64,000 nt of DNA from Planobispora rosea (GCF_014648175.1 NZ_BMQP01000018.1:62001-126000), one strand, 5' to 3'; positions 11,863 through 20,749 are shown, numbered from the stretch's first letter. The notes: a model not told the origin generated them from the sequence alone. Numbers and translations: made by a program.

Positions 11863-13092
11863 GTGAGAGTCGCGCTCGGATCGACCCGTCCTCTCGTGGC
11901 GAAGACCACCCTCGTCGGCGACCCCGGCGACTTGGTCTCACGTCTTCCCGGATCGGCTCCCTACGCCTGGATCAGGCACGGTGAGGGGCTGGTGGCGTGG
12001 GGTGAGGCCGCGCGGGTGACGGTGCCCCCGGGCCCCGGGCGCTTCGAGTGGGCCCACGACTGGCTCTCGGCCACCTTCGGCGAGACCGACGTCGAGGACG
12101 AGGTGCGCGCACCCGGCTCCGGCCCGGTCGCCTTCGGTTCCTTCACCTTCGACCCGGCCTCCCCCGGCTCCGTGCTCGTCGTCCCCCGGGCCGTCCTCGT
12201 CCGCCGCGACGGCCAGGCATGGCTGACCACCGTCGGCGAGGATCTCCTCGACCCGGTCCTCCCGTTCGACGACCCCGGCAGGATCCGCTACGGCGACGGC
12301 AGCCTGACCGCCCCCGAGTGGGAGCACGCGGTGGCCCGCGCCGTACGGCTGATCCGCTCCGGCCGCCTGGCGAAGGCCGTCCTGGCCCGTGACCTGACCG
12401 CCGTCGCCGAGCGGCCCATCGACGTCCGGCTGCTCCTGTCCCGCCTGGCCCAGCGTTTCCCCGAGTGCTACACCTTCTCCTGCGCGGGCCTGGTCGGCGC
12501 CACCCCGGAGCTGCTGGTCCGCCGGACCGGCGAGACGATCGAGTCCCTGGTCCTGGCCGGGACGGCCCCCCGGGGCACCGACGCCTCCGACGACCTGGCC
12601 CGCGGCGCGGCGCTGTTCGCCTCGGAGAAGGACCGGCAGGAGCACGCCTGCGCGGTGGAGTCGGTCCGCGAGGCCCTCACCCCGCTCTGCTCCGAGCTGA
12701 AGGTGCCCGAGGAGCCCGAACTGCTCGTGCTCCCCAACGTCCAGCACCTGGCCAGCCCGGTCACCGGCCGTCTGGCCGCCGGCGCCTCGGTGCTGGATGT
12801 GGTGGCGGCCATGCATCCCACGGCCGCCGTGGGCGGCACGCCCACGGCCACCGCCCTGGAGGTCATCCGCGAGCTGGAGGGCATGGACCGGGCCGGATAC
12901 GCCGGGCCGGTCGGCTGGATCGACGCCCGGGGCGACGGCGAGTGGGGCATCGCCCTGCGCTGCGCCCAGATCACCGGCACCCGCGCCCGGCTGTTCGCCG
13001 GCTGCGGCATCATGGCCGGCTCCAACCCGGCCTCGGAACTGGCCGAGGCCCAGGCCAAGCTCCGCGTCATGCAGTACGCCCTGGAGGGCTGA
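11863..13092 (+). CDS. menF: Isochorismate synthase
   Basis: This 409-residue protein belongs to the chorismate-binding family. The C-terminal catalytic domain (about 150-405) shows SGRLAKAVLAR, TPELLVRR, LAGTAPRG, SEKDRQEH, HPTAAVGGTP and the metal-binding end GCGIMAGSNPASELAE. The HPTAAVGG and GCGIM sequences favour isochorismate synthase (MenF/DhbC/EntC) over anthranilate or salicylate synthase. It converts chorismate to isochorismate, the entry into menaquinone or a catecholate siderophore. Because menD, menC and menE lie 20 kb away and no siderophore genes are visible, the menaquinone role is favoured. The start is GTG 11863. The 3' end is only 2 bp from the convergent serine hydrolase gene. 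Confidence 0.88.
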   Translation: MRVALGSTRPLVAKTTLVGDPGDLVSRLPGSAPYAWIRHGEGLVAWGEAARVTVPPGPGRFEWAHDWLSATFGETDVEDEVRAPGSGPVAFGSFTFDPASPGSVLVVPRAVLVRRDGQAWLTTVGEDLLDPVLPFDDPGRIRYGDGSLTAPEWEHAVARAVRLIRSGRLAKAVLARDLTAVAERPIDVRLLLSRLAQRFPECYTFSCAGLVGATPELLVRRTGETIESLVLAGTAPRGTDASDDLARGAALFASEKDRQEHACAVESVREALTPLCSELKVPEEPELLVLPNVQHLASPVTGRLAAGASVLDVVAAMHPTAAVGGTPTATALEVIRELEGMDRAGYAGPVGWIDARGDGEWGIALRCAQITGTRARLFAGCGIMAGSNPASELAEAQAKLRVMQYALEG

Positions 13093-13094
13093 CG

Positions 13095-14249
13095 TCACAG
13101 GGCGGCGTAGACCGCCTCGATCAGCGCCATCTTCCGGGGGTCGTCGGCGATCAGTGAGCCCATGCGGTTCATCACGTAGCCGATCGAGACCCCTGCCTCG
13201 GGGTCGGCCAGCCCGAACGAGCCGCCGTAGCCGTCGTGCCCGAACGCCCGGGGGTTGGGCCCGTAGGAGGCGCGGGCCCCGCTCAGCCAGTAGCCCAGTG
13301 CGATCTCGGTCTCCCCGCCGAAGCCCGCGCCGAGCACGAGGTCGACGCAGGAGCCCTGGCCCTGCCGGGCGCGCTCGACCGCCTCCGCCGACAGCAGCCG
13401 GCGGCCGTCCCAGCTCCCGCCGCACGCCATGATCCCGTACAGCGCGGCCACCGCCCGTGCCGTGCCGTGCCCGTTGGCGGCCGGGACCTCGGCACGCCGC
13501 CAGGCCGGGGCGTTGGCCCCCTGCGCGCCGAAGAGCGGGTTGGCCAGGGCCGCGATCGCGGCCGGATGCATCCGGGCGTAGATCTCCGCCTGCTCGCTCC
13601 CGGCGGGCGGGGGCTCCTGGGCCAGCTCGGCGACCCGGCCGTCCTGCGACTCCGGCAGCCCGACGGCGAAGTCGAGGCCCAGCGGGCCGGTGACCTCCTC
13701 GCGCAGGAAGTGCCCGACGGTCCGGCCGTCGACGCGCCGGATCACCTCTCCGACCAGGTATCCGTACGTCAGCGCGTGGTAGCCGGACCGGCTGCCCGGC
13801 TCCCACCACGGCTCCATGGCGGCCAGCCGCGAGGTCATCAGCTCCCAGTCGAGCAGGTCGTCGCCGGTGGTCGGCTCACGGGGACCGGACAGGCCGGCCC
13901 GGTGCGAGAGCAGCCAGCGCACCGGCAGGTCCTGCTTGCCCGCGGCGGCGAACTCCGGCCAGTAGGAGGCGACGGGCGCGTCGAGGTCGAGCAGGCCCCG
14001 GCCGGCCAGCATGTGGGCGCAGAGCGCGACGATCCCCTTGGTGGTGGACCAGGCGTTGACCAGGGTGTCACGCTCCCACGGCCGGGTGCGCGCCTCGTCG
14101 GCGTGCCCGCCCCACAGGTCGGCGACGGTCGTGCCGTCCACCGTCACCGCGACCGCCGCGCCGAGCTCGCCGCGGGTGGAGAAGTTCTCTTCGAACGCCT
14201 TGCGGACGCCGTCGAAACGGTCGTCGCAGTCGCCGTGGATGGTCACCAT
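13095..14249 (-). CDS. Serine hydrolase of the class C beta-lactamase family (EstB-like)
   Basis: The 384-residue protein carries the SxxK motif STTK at residues 68-71 and a Tyr motif in HALTYGYLVGEV near 155-160. The rest follows the Beta-lactamase (PF00144) pattern typical of EstB-type cytoplasmic esterases: WGGHAD near the start, LLSHRAGL, and HDGYGGSFGLADPE near the C-terminus. No signal peptide is visible, so a penicillin-binding role in the periplasmic space is unlikely. It is likely an esterase; the substrate is unknown. The upstream spacer carries a 14-bp palindrome that could control it. Confidence 0.88.
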   Translation of the reverse strand: MVTIHGDCDDRFDGVRKAFEENFSTRGELGAAVAVTVDGTTVADLWGGHADEARTRPWERDTLVNAWSTTKGIVALCAHMLAGRGLLDLDAPVASYWPEFAAAGKQDLPVRWLLSHRAGLSGPREPTTGDDLLDWELMTSRLAAMEPWWEPGSRSGYHALTYGYLVGEVIRRVDGRTVGHFLREEVTGPLGLDFAVGLPESQDGRVAELAQEPPPAGSEQAEIYARMHPAAIAALANPLFGAQGANAPAWRRAEVPAANGHGTARAVAALYGIMACGGSWDGRRLLSAEAVERARQGQGSCVDLVLGAGFGGETEIALGYWLSGARASYGPNPRAFGHDGYGGSFGLADPEAGVSIGYVMNRMGSLIADDPRKMALIEAVYAAL

Positions 14250-14279
14250 GATCCGCCTCCTTGCCGTTCGCCTTACCGT

Positions 14280-14293
14280 ACCGACTAGTCGGT
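14280..14293. promoter_or_regulatory. Perfect palindrome ACCGACTAGTCGGT, TetR-type operator
   Basis: The 14-bp perfect palindrome sits 31 bp upstream of the serine hydrolase start, in the spacer shared with the divergent acetyltransferase gene. Its form (ACCGAC/GTCGGT) is common among TetR-family operators. No regulator gene is next to it. Function is inferred. Confidence 0.55.
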
Positions 14294-14437
14294 TTGTAGA
14301 GAAGGGGAAAGTGTTCGCACATAAGGGGCTATGCGGTGAAAACAGCCGCCGGGTGCCGTGGTATCCAGTTCTCTCGGGCGACCGGGGTGCCCGCCCCGGC
14401 GACGACGCCGCACAGACGACGAGGCAAGGACCACGCA

Positions 14438-15028
14438 GTGACGCTTGAGGACCAGCGCGCCCACATCCTGTCGGGGCGGATGTACAACGACCTCACCGAC
14501 GAACTGGTCCAGGCGCGGCGACGCACCGTGCTCCTGACCACCGAGTACAACGACAGCTTCGGGCGACCGCAGCACGAGCGCGAGGCGATCCTGCGCCGCC
14601 TGCTGCGCGATGCCGGGCGTGACTGCTACTTCGAGCCGACCTTCCGCTGCGAGTTCGGCTTCAACATCAGCATCGGCGACCACTTCTACGCCAACTTCGA
14701 CTGCGTCATGCTCGACGGCGGCGGCATCACCATCGGCGACCACGTGCTCTTCGGGCCCCGCGTCGGGATCTACACCACGAACCACGCCCTCGACGCGGCC
14801 GAGCGCGCGGCGGGCGCCTGCTACGCCAAGCCGGTGACGATCGGGAACCACGTGTGGATCGGCGGCGGCGTCACCATCAACCAGGGGGTGACGATCGGCG
14901 ACAACACGGTCGTCGGGTCCGGCAGCGTGGTCACCCGCTCACTCCCGCCCGGCGTCGTCGCCGTCGGCTCTCCCGCCCGGGTGCTGCGTGCGATCACCGA
15001 GGCCGACAGGACCGGCTACCGCCCCTGA
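14438..15028 (+). CDS. Sugar O-acetyltransferase (maltose/galactoside acetyltransferase family)
   Basis: The protein has 196 residues from GTG 14438, which follows an AAGGA site; the frame is open upstream but without family sequence. The N-terminal Mac domain (DQRAHILSGRMYNDLTDEL) is followed by a left-handed beta helix of hexapeptide repeats: EFGFNISIGDHFYANFDC, ITIGDHVLFGP, VTIGNHVWIGGG and VTIGDNTVVGSGSVV. The catalytic His is in TTNHALDA. The enzyme moves an acetyl group from acetyl-CoA to a sugar hydroxyl. LacA/Maa-type enzymes are about 185-205 residues. It is divergent from the serine hydrolase gene and may share its operator. Confidence 0.92.
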   Translation: MTLEDQRAHILSGRMYNDLTDELVQARRRTVLLTTEYNDSFGRPQHEREAILRRLLRDAGRDCYFEPTFRCEFGFNISIGDHFYANFDCVMLDGGGITIGDHVLFGPRVGIYTTNHALDAAERAAGACYAKPVTIGNHVWIGGGVTINQGVTIGDNTVVGSGSVVTRSLPPGVVAVGSPARVLRAITEADRTGYRP

Positions 15029-15040
15029 CCTCCATCGATC

Positions 15041-15078
15041 GGCCCCGCCCCGGATCGAGACGATCCCGGGGCGGGGCC
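15041..15078. terminator. Bidirectional terminator hairpin
   Basis: A 13-bp perfect stem (GGCCCCGCCCCGG with its complement) is extended inward by four more pairs around a small loop. It lies between the convergent ends of the acetyltransferase and DedA genes and can serve both. Confidence 0.8.
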
Positions 15079-15104
15079 CGCCGGAGCCCTCGCGGCTCGC
15101 GCCG

Positions 15105-15743
15105 TCAGCGGGCGTGGTGCTTGCCCTTGCGCCGGTCCATCAGCCGGACCCAGATGAAGATCACAATGGCGAGCAGGACGATGCCCAGCACGGCCTTGGA
15201 GACGATCCCCATGTACTGCTCGATCAGGTGGTAGTTCTCACCGAGGGCGTATCCGGCCATGATGAAGGCCGTGTTCCAGATGAGGCTGCCCGCCAGGGTG
15301 AGGATGGTGAAGATCGAGATCGGCATGCGCTCGACCCCCGCGGGGATCGAGATCAGACTGCGGAAGATAGGGATCATCCGCCCGAAGAAGACCGTCTTCT
15401 TCCCGTGCCTGGCGAACCACGCCTCGGTCTTCTCGATGTCGGAGATATTGATCAGCGGCAGCTTGGAGGCGATGAGGATCACGCGTTCCCGGCCGAGCAG
15501 CGCGCCGACCCCGTAGAGCACCAGCGCGCCGATCACCGAACCGAGGGTGGTCCAGAGCACGGCGTCGAACAGGGTCATGTTCCCCTTGCTGGCGGTGAAC
15601 CCGGCCAGCGGCAGGATCACCTCGCTGGGCAGCGGAGGGAACAGGTTCTCCAGGGCGATCGCGATTCCGGCCCCGGGCGCCCCCAGGGTCTCCATGATGC
15701 TGATCGCCCACCCGGCGACCCCGTCGACAGTCGATGAACTCAT
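15105..15743 (-). CDS. DedA family membrane protein
   Basis: The 212-residue protein shows the DedA/VTT (SNARE-associated) pattern: GAGIAIALENLFPPLPSEVILPLAGF at about 24-50 with the paired Glu residues, then a re-entrant region, FARHGKKTVFFGRMIPIFRSLISIPAG with the conserved arginines, and GSLIWNTAFIMAGYALG. About four to five membrane segments are expected. DedA proteins act in undecaprenyl phosphate or phospholipid recycling and proton-dependent transport across the membrane. The C-terminus is basic (MDRRKGKHHAR). It stands alone as a single gene with a terminator at its 3' end. Confidence 0.93.
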   Translation of the reverse strand: MSSSTVDGVAGWAISIMETLGAPGAGIAIALENLFPPLPSEVILPLAGFTASKGNMTLFDAVLWTTLGSVIGALVLYGVGALLGRERVILIASKLPLINISDIEKTEAWFARHGKKTVFFGRMIPIFRSLISIPAGVERMPISIFTILTLAGSLIWNTAFIMAGYALGENYHLIEQYMGIVSKAVLGIVLLAIVIFIWVRLMDRRKGKHHAR

Positions 15744-16256
15744 GCCTCAAGGCTAGGGACATCGGGATACGCCGCGCATGAGGCGTGCCGCCATTCTCTC
15801 CTGGCGGAGCCCCCAGCGCGCGGGGTGCGGAAAACCCCAGTGGCGGCCCGTACGGCCACTCCGGCGGGCGAACCCGCCCGGCCATCCCTCAAACACCGAC
15901 ATTTCCGCAGGTCAAGGATTGATCATCCGTAGCGAGAGAGTATTCCGGGGAAATCCACCGGGCCGGGCCGTCACCGCTGGCGACCGCCTCCGCCGATCGA
16001 TACCGTCACACGACCGCAGCCGACTGTGACCCATCTCATAGTTTCGGTCGACCGCCCCAAGATCCGGCCCGGAGGCTTCCCGGACCGCCCTCCCCGCCGA
16101 GGCCCCGAGCTGTCGATCATCCGCAGCAGACTCCACGACGGCTGGAAAGCCCGCAGGGACAGCCGGGAGAGAACTCCGGGGACGGGCGGAGAACAAGATC
16201 GCCCCCTGCCCGCCGGACGATCTACTCTGTACATCCGGCGCACGCCAGGAGGAACC
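15744..16256. other. 513-bp spacer without a recognisable gene
   Basis: The divergent DedA and AlkZ-like genes are separated by this spacer. No ORF in it looks like a protein family, and no hairpin or RNA class was recognised. Possible promoter sequence (TACTCT at 16223) lies close to the AlkZ-like start. Confidence 0.6.
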
Positions 16257-17357
16257 ATGCCCCAGAGAACCGCCCCGCCCGCCGAGGGGGCACCCACGGC
16301 GACCCCGCACGAGGTGGCCCTGCTCAGACTCGCCGCCCAGCACATCGCCGGCCCCGGCCTGCCCACCCCCGCCGAGGTCGTCCGGCGGCTGACCGCGGTG
16401 CAGGCGCAGGACCACGGCGGGGCGCTCACCTCGGTCGCGCTGCGCACCGCCGCGGGCACCCGCCAGGCCGTCGAGGCCGCACTCGACGCCGGCGAGATCG
16501 TCAAATCCTGGCCGATGCGGGGCACCCTCCACTTCGTCGCGGCCGAGGACCTGCTCTGGATCCTGGACCTCACCGCACCGCGGATGCTGGCCTCGTTCGC
16601 CGCCCGCCGCGACCAGCTCGGGCTGGACGCCGCGACGCTGGAGCGGGCCCGCCTGCTGGCCGCGGAGGCGCTGGCGGGCGGGAACCGGCTCCGGCGCGAC
16701 GACCTGCTCGCCGCGTGGCGGGAGGGCGGCCTGGAGACGACGGGGCAGCGCGGCTATCACATGCTCGGCTACCTGGCCCAGGCCGGGGTGCTCTGTTTCG
16801 GGCCGGTCCGCGACGGCGAGCACCTGCTCGTGCTCGCCGAGGAGTGGATCCCGCACCCCCGCCGCCCCGAGCGCGAGGAGGCCCTCGGCGAGCTGGCCCT
16901 GCGCTACTTCACCGGCCACGGCCCGGCCACCGTCAAGGACTTCACCCGGTGGACCGGCCTGCTGGCGGCCGACGTCCGGACCGGGCTCGCGCTCGCCCGG
17001 CCCCACCTCGCCCGCCTCGACGTCGACGGCGTCGAGCACCTCATGGACCCCAGGGCGCCCGCCCTGCTCGCCGCCTGCCGCGACCGGGCGCGGGGCGTCT
17101 TCCTGCTCCCCGGGTTCGACGAGTTCATCCTGGGCTACCAGGACCGCGGCGCCGTCCTGCCCGCCGAGTTCGCCGGCCGTATCGTCCCCGGCGGCAACGG
17201 CGTCTTCCAGCCGACGGTCATCGGCGACGGCCGCGTCCTGGGCACCTGGAAGCACACCGGCCGCGGCGCGAAGCGGACGATCGCGACGGCGCCGTTCGAG
17301 TCCTTCCCCGACGAGGTCGCCGCGGCGATCCCCGGTCTGTACGTCGCCCTGCCGTGA
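16257..17357 (+). CDS. AlkZ/YcaQ-family winged-helix DNA glycosylase
   Basis: The protein has 366 residues from ATG 16257, with a strong AGGAGG just upstream. It belongs to the HTH_42 superfamily: tandem winged-helix repeats, the N-terminal HEVALLRLAAQHI, SWPMRGTLHFV and a C-terminal FDEFILGYQDR segment. The catalytic QxQ motif is present as Gln49-Ala-Gln51 (AVQAQD), as in Streptomyces AlkZ, which removes azinomycin adducts and unhooks crosslinks. A general role in base-adduct repair is therefore likely; the lesion is not known. No biosynthetic gene cluster lies beside it, so a self-resistance role cannot be inferred here. Confidence 0.87.
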   Translation: MPQRTAPPAEGAPTATPHEVALLRLAAQHIAGPGLPTPAEVVRRLTAVQAQDHGGALTSVALRTAAGTRQAVEAALDAGEIVKSWPMRGTLHFVAAEDLLWILDLTAPRMLASFAARRDQLGLDAATLERARLLAAEALAGGNRLRRDDLLAAWREGGLETTGQRGYHMLGYLAQAGVLCFGPVRDGEHLLVLAEEWIPHPRRPEREEALGELALRYFTGHGPATVKDFTRWTGLLAADVRTGLALARPHLARLDVDGVEHLMDPRAPALLAACRDRARGVFLLPGFDEFILGYQDRGAVLPAEFAGRIVPGGNGVFQPTVIGDGRVLGTWKHTGRGAKRTIATAPFESFPDEVAAAIPGLYVALP

Positions 17358-17408
17358 CCGGGCGCGGCTCCCCCGGGCTCCCGCCGGCCCTCCCGGGACG
17401 CCCGGGGC

Positions 17409-18041
17409 TCAGCGGGACTCCCTGAGGTGGACCGCCGCCCCCGGCTCCACGGCGGCCCGGCCGGCCGTCAGGGTGGCCACCCAGGCGGAGAACGCCTCCA
17501 GCTCCGGCTCGCGCACCAGCACCTCCAGGCCGACGCGCGCGCCGTACGCGACCTTCCCGACCTCGTACGGCGAGGCCCGCAGGCTGTTCTCCAGACGCCC
17601 GGCCAGCACGTGGTCCACGGTCACCGTCATCACTCTCGCGGGCACCATCGTCACCGTGGCCGCCAGGTCCAGCGTCTTGGCGACCGCGCCGCCGTAGGCG
17701 CGCACCAACCCGCCCGCGCCCAGTTTCACCCCGCCGAAGTAGCGCGTCACCACCGCCGCCACATCGCTCATCCCCCGCCGCAGCAGCGTCTCCAGCATCG
17801 GCGCCCCCGCCGTGCCGCCGGGCTCGCCGTCGTCGTCGGAGCGCTGGACCCTCCGGTCCCCGCCGATCACGTAGGCGGAGCAGTTGTGCGTGGCGTCGGC
17901 GTGAAGCTCCCTGCGCCCCGCCACGACCGCGCGAGCGGCCTCCTCCGAGGAGACGGGGGCCAGGACGCAGATGAACCGCGATCCCTTGATCTCGATCTCG
18001 TGCTCGATCCGCTCTTCCAGCGTCAGGTACGGCTCTGCCAC
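17409..18041 (-). CDS. YigZ/IMPACT family protein
   Basis: This 210-residue protein has the UPF0029 N-terminal domain: IKGSRFICVLAPVSSEEAA, then DATHNCSAYVIG, DDGEPGGTAGAPML and RYFGGVKLGAGGLVRAYG, each strongly conserved in YigZ. The C-terminal DUF1949 ferredoxin-like domain follows (about 140-205). The eukaryotic relative IMPACT affects translation control through GCN1; the bacterial role is unknown but may concern nucleic acid binding. It is a single gene, convergent with the AlkZ-like gene. Confidence 0.93.
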   Translation of the reverse strand: MAEPYLTLEERIEHEIEIKGSRFICVLAPVSSEEAARAVVAGRRELHADATHNCSAYVIGGDRRVQRSDDDGEPGGTAGAPMLETLLRRGMSDVAAVVTRYFGGVKLGAGGLVRAYGGAVAKTLDLAATVTMVPARVMTVTVDHVLAGRLENSLRASPYEVGKVAYGARVGLEVLVREPELEAFSAWVATLTAGRAAVEPGAAVHLRESR

Positions 18042-18143
18042 CCCCGAAGGGTACCGGCGGGCCGTACGGCCACGACCGGGGCGGGCCGGATCCCGCGGCC
18101 GCGCCCACGAGGCACCTCACGGGTCGCGTCCGCGGAGGCCGGT

Positions 18144-18950
18144 TCACGAGGCCGGCAGCTCCAGCAGGAGCAGCGGCGTGGAGGTCGGCTGCCACGACCC
18201 TCCCGCGGGCTCGACCGTCACCCCCATCGACTCGGTCCCGCCGATCCCCTCGACGACCACGGGCGGCGACTCCCCCGACTCGCCGGGCCGCAGCAGCCCC
18301 GCCGAGGTGATCCCCGAGGAACCGATCCGCCACAGCTGGTACGTCCGGCCCTCCGGCAGTTCCTCCAGCCCGGAGGGGACGAACACCAACCTGCCCTGCT
18401 CGCGGGAGACCACCGCCCCGCCACCGCCGCCGCCCTCCGCCGTGCCCGTGACCGACCGGGCGTCCGGCGCCGCCAGCACGGAGGCGATCCGCCGGGTGTC
18501 CTCCCGCGACCGCTCCAGCAGATCCTGCGTGCGGACCGTGACGACCCCGAGCACCACCGCGGCGGCCAGGCTCGCCGCCGCGAGCCCTCTCGTCACCTGC
18601 GTCCACCTCCCCGCCTTCCGCGCCGGCCGGCTGCGGGGGACGGCCGGCACGGGGGACACGGGGGACACGGGGGACACGGGGGACACGGGGGACACGAGGG
18701 ACATGGGGGCCCGGAAGCGCCCGCCGGGCCGGCGGACCCCCTCCATCACCCGCCGCCGTATCCGGGGCGGGGGCGCCTGGGCCAGGCCCTCCCCGAGCCG
18801 TGCCGCCGCCTCGGCCAGTTCCCGCACCTCCCACGCACATTCGGGACAGCGGCCCAGGTGATCCTCGAAGCCCAGCCGCTCGGCCTCGTCGACGGCGTCG
18901 AGCGTGTATGCCCCCGCCAGAGCGTGCCACGGCTCCTGCTGCGATCTCAT
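18144..18950 (-). CDS. Zinc-finger anti-sigma factor (RskA-like)
   Basis: The protein has 268 residues from ATG 18950, with AGGAGG 5 bp upstream. The N-terminal anti-sigma domain has the zinc motif His31-x3-Cys35-x2-Cys38 (DHLGRCPEC). One transmembrane helix lies at about 125-145, and an RskA-type extracellular domain follows (RTYQLWRIGSSG). Between them, five tandem VSP tripeptides form a proline-rich spacer. Such proteins hold an ECF sigma (SigK type) at the membrane until proteolysis. The sigma gene normally sits just upstream, but the upstream neighbour here is a divergent PIG-L gene, so the partner sigma is elsewhere or lost. Confidence 0.9.
   Translation of the reverse strand: MRSQQEPWHALAGAYTLDAVDEAERLGFEDHLGRCPECAWEVRELAEAAARLGEGLAQAPPPRIRRRVMEGVRRPGGRFRAPMSLVSPVSPVSPVSPVSPVPAVPRSRPARKAGRWTQVTRGLAAASLAAAVVLGVVTVRTQDLLERSREDTRRIASVLAAPDARSVTGTAEGGGGGGAVVSREQGRLVFVPSGLEELPEGRTYQLWRIGSSGITSAGLLRPGESGESPPVVVEGIGGTESMGVTVEPAGGSWQPTSTPLLLLELPAS
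18649..18705. repeat. 9-bp minisatellite inside the anti-sigma gene
   Basis: At least five near-exact copies of GGGGGACAC are tandemly joined. On the coding strand each encodes Val-Ser-Pro. Copy number can change without a frameshift. Confidence 0.9.
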
Positions 18951-19101
18951 GGGGCCTCCTCTCCGCCGACACGGGCCGATACCCGTACTTCGGAGCCGAT
19001 CAGCGGGTGGATCAACCTGTGGCGGCATCGTGATTTCCGCCTTTTCCTGTCGCATGATTGGTTTCCATCGTTGATCGGATGGGGTCCGTCAACCCATCGC
19101 C

Positions 19102-19114
19102 TTTACACTGTAGA
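19102..19114. promoter_or_regulatory. TTTACACTGTAGA palindromic motif upstream of PIG-L gene
   Basis: The core TACACTGTA is a perfect odd palindrome, ending 22 bp before the PIG-L start. It resembles the TTTACACAGTAAG motif before the TetR gene at 41 kb. It could be an operator or part of a -10 element. Confidence 0.35.
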
Positions 19115-19133
19115 TTTCCTGAGGAGCCCCGAT

Positions 19134-19865
19134 ATGACCGCGCGACTCGAGACGATGCCCACCGACTGGCAGCGGGCCCTGGCGATCGTGGCCCACCCCG
19201 ACGACCTGGAGTACGGCACCGCCGCGGCGATCGCCGGCTGGACCGACGAGCGCCGCGAGATCTCCTACCTGCTGGTCACCCGCGGCGAGGCCGGGATCGA
19301 CACCCTCGACCCCGCGAGGGCGGCCAAGGTGCGCGAGCGGGAGCAGCGGGCGAGCGCCGCGGTGGTCGGGGTGACGTCGGTGGAGTTCCTCGACCACCAG
19401 GACGGGGTGATCCAGTACGGCCCGGCGCTGCGCCGGGACCTCGCCGCGGCGATCCGGCGCCACCGGCCGGAGCTGGTGCTGACCATCAACCACCACGACA
19501 CCTGGGGCGGGACCTTCTGGAACACCCCCGACCACCGGGCGGTGGGCCGGGCGGTCCTGGACGCCGCCGCCGACGCGGGCAACCGGTGGATCTTCCCCGA
19601 GCTGGGCGACCGCGGTCTCTCCCCGTGGAACGGCGTGCGCTGGGTGGCCGTGAGCGGGTCCCCGCACCCGACCCACGCCGTGGAGGTGAGCGGCGGCATC
19701 GAGCGCGCCGTGCTGTCCCTGCTGGAACACCGCACCTACATCGAGGCGCTCACCGACGAGGACCCGGAGAGCTACTGCCGCGCCTTCATCGACCAGGTCA
19801 CCTCCACGGCCGCCGACCGCTTCGGCGGCCGCCCGGCCGTCAGCTTCGAGCTGTTCCCCCGCTGA
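19134..19865 (+). CDS. PIG-L family deacetylase
   Basis: The 243-residue protein starts at ATG 19134 after GAGGAGC. The zinc site of the family is clear: AIVAHPDDLEYG near residue 20 (His-Pro-Asp-Asp), then a later HxxH-like region in TWGGTFWNTPDHRAVGRAV near residues 120-140. The family removes acetyl groups from N-acetylglucosaminyl compounds; actinobacterial members include MshB (mycothiol synthesis) and Mca (mycothiol conjugate amidase). This one is shorter than MshB and lacks enough distinguishing sequence to name the substrate. It is a single gene, divergent from the anti-sigma gene. Confidence 0.9.
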   Translation: MTARLETMPTDWQRALAIVAHPDDLEYGTAAAIAGWTDERREISYLLVTRGEAGIDTLDPARAAKVREREQRASAAVVGVTSVEFLDHQDGVIQYGPALRRDLAAAIRRHRPELVLTINHHDTWGGTFWNTPDHRAVGRAVLDAAADAGNRWIFPELGDRGLSPWNGVRWVAVSGSPHPTHAVEVSGGIERAVLSLLEHRTYIEALTDEDPESYCRAFIDQVTSTAADRFGGRPAVSFELFPR

Positions 19866-19879
19866 CCCCGGGCGGCTCC

Positions 19880-20749
19880 TCACGGCTTCACGGGCGGCTC
19901 CTCACGGCTCAGCTCGTGGGCGAGCTGCTCCAGCTCCGCTCCCCCGGCCATCAGCGAGATGAGCTCCTGACGGGTCACCTCCGCCTTGCCGTACTCCCCC
20001 ATGCTGCCGCCCCGGTTGAGCAGCAGGAAGCGGTCGCCGACCGGGTAGGCGTGGTGCGGGTTGTGCGTGATGAACACCACGCCCAGACCGCGGTCGCGGG
20101 CCTGGGCGATGTAGCGCAGCACCACCCCGGCCTGCTTGACGCCCAGCGCGGAGGTCGGCTCGTCGAGGATGAGCACGCGGGCGCCGAAGTACACCGCGCG
20201 GGCGATGGCCACGGACTGGCGCTCCCCGCCGGACAGGGTGCCCACGGGCTGGTCCACGTCGCGGATGTCGATGCCCATGGAGCGCAGCTCCCGGCGGACC
20301 GTCCGTCTGGCCTCGGCCACGTCGAAGCGGCGGAACGGGCCCCAGCCGCGCGACGGCTCGGAGCCGAGGAAGAAGTTCCGCCAGACCGACATCAGCGGGA
20401 TCATCGCCAGGTCCTGGTAGACGGTGGCGATGCCCCGGTCCAGGGCGTCGCGGGGACTGGTGAAGGCCGCGGGGGCGCCGTCGACCAGGTACTCCCCCGA
20501 GTCGGGCGGGTGCACCCCCGCCAGGATCTTGATGAGCGTGGACTTGCCCGCGCCGTTGTCGCCGAGTACGCAGGTGACCTCCCCCGCGCGCACCCGCGTC
20601 GAGACGTCGCGCAGCGCGATCACCCCGCCGAACGTCTTCCCGCACCCGCGGGTCTCCAGCAGCGGTACGGCCCCGTCCGCCCCGGGGCCCGCGCCCGCCC
20701 CGGACGGCGTCCTGTCCGCACCGGCCGGCGGCTCGCCCGTCCCGGTCAA
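19880..20749 (-). CDS. Sugar ABC transporter, ATP-binding subunit
   Basis: The 289-residue subunit starts at TTG 20749, which overlaps the permease stop as TTGA and follows a GGAGGAGG site. It has one nucleotide-binding domain: Walker [11 protein letters not shown], signature [15 protein letters not shown], Walker [12 protein letters not shown] and switch His in FITHNPHHA. This is the single-domain FrcA form of the carbohydrate uptake (CUT2) family rather than the duplicated RbsA form. It energises import by the permease encoded just upstream. The first 30 residues are a proline/glycine-rich tail. It is the last gene of a three-gene unit: binding protein, permease, ATPase. Confidence 0.92.
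   Translation of the reverse strand: MTGTGEPPAGADRTPSGAGAGPGADGAVPLLETRGCGKTFGGVIALRDVSTRVRAGEVTCVLGDNGAGKSTLIKILAGVHPPDSGEYLVDGAPAAFTSPRDALDRGIATVYQDLAMIPLMSVWRNFFLGSEPSRGWGPFRRFDVAEARRTVRRELRSMGIDIRDVDQPVGTLSGGERQSVAIARAVYFGARVLILDEPTSALGVKQAGVVLRYIAQARDRGLGVVFITHNPHHAYPVGDRFLLLNRGGSMGEYGKAEVTRQELISLMAGGAELEQLAHELSREEPPVKP

Noticed and set aside
15744-16256. Possible riboswitch or small RNA upstream of the AlkZ-like gene
   Set aside because: No conserved motif of a known class and no strong stem could be found.
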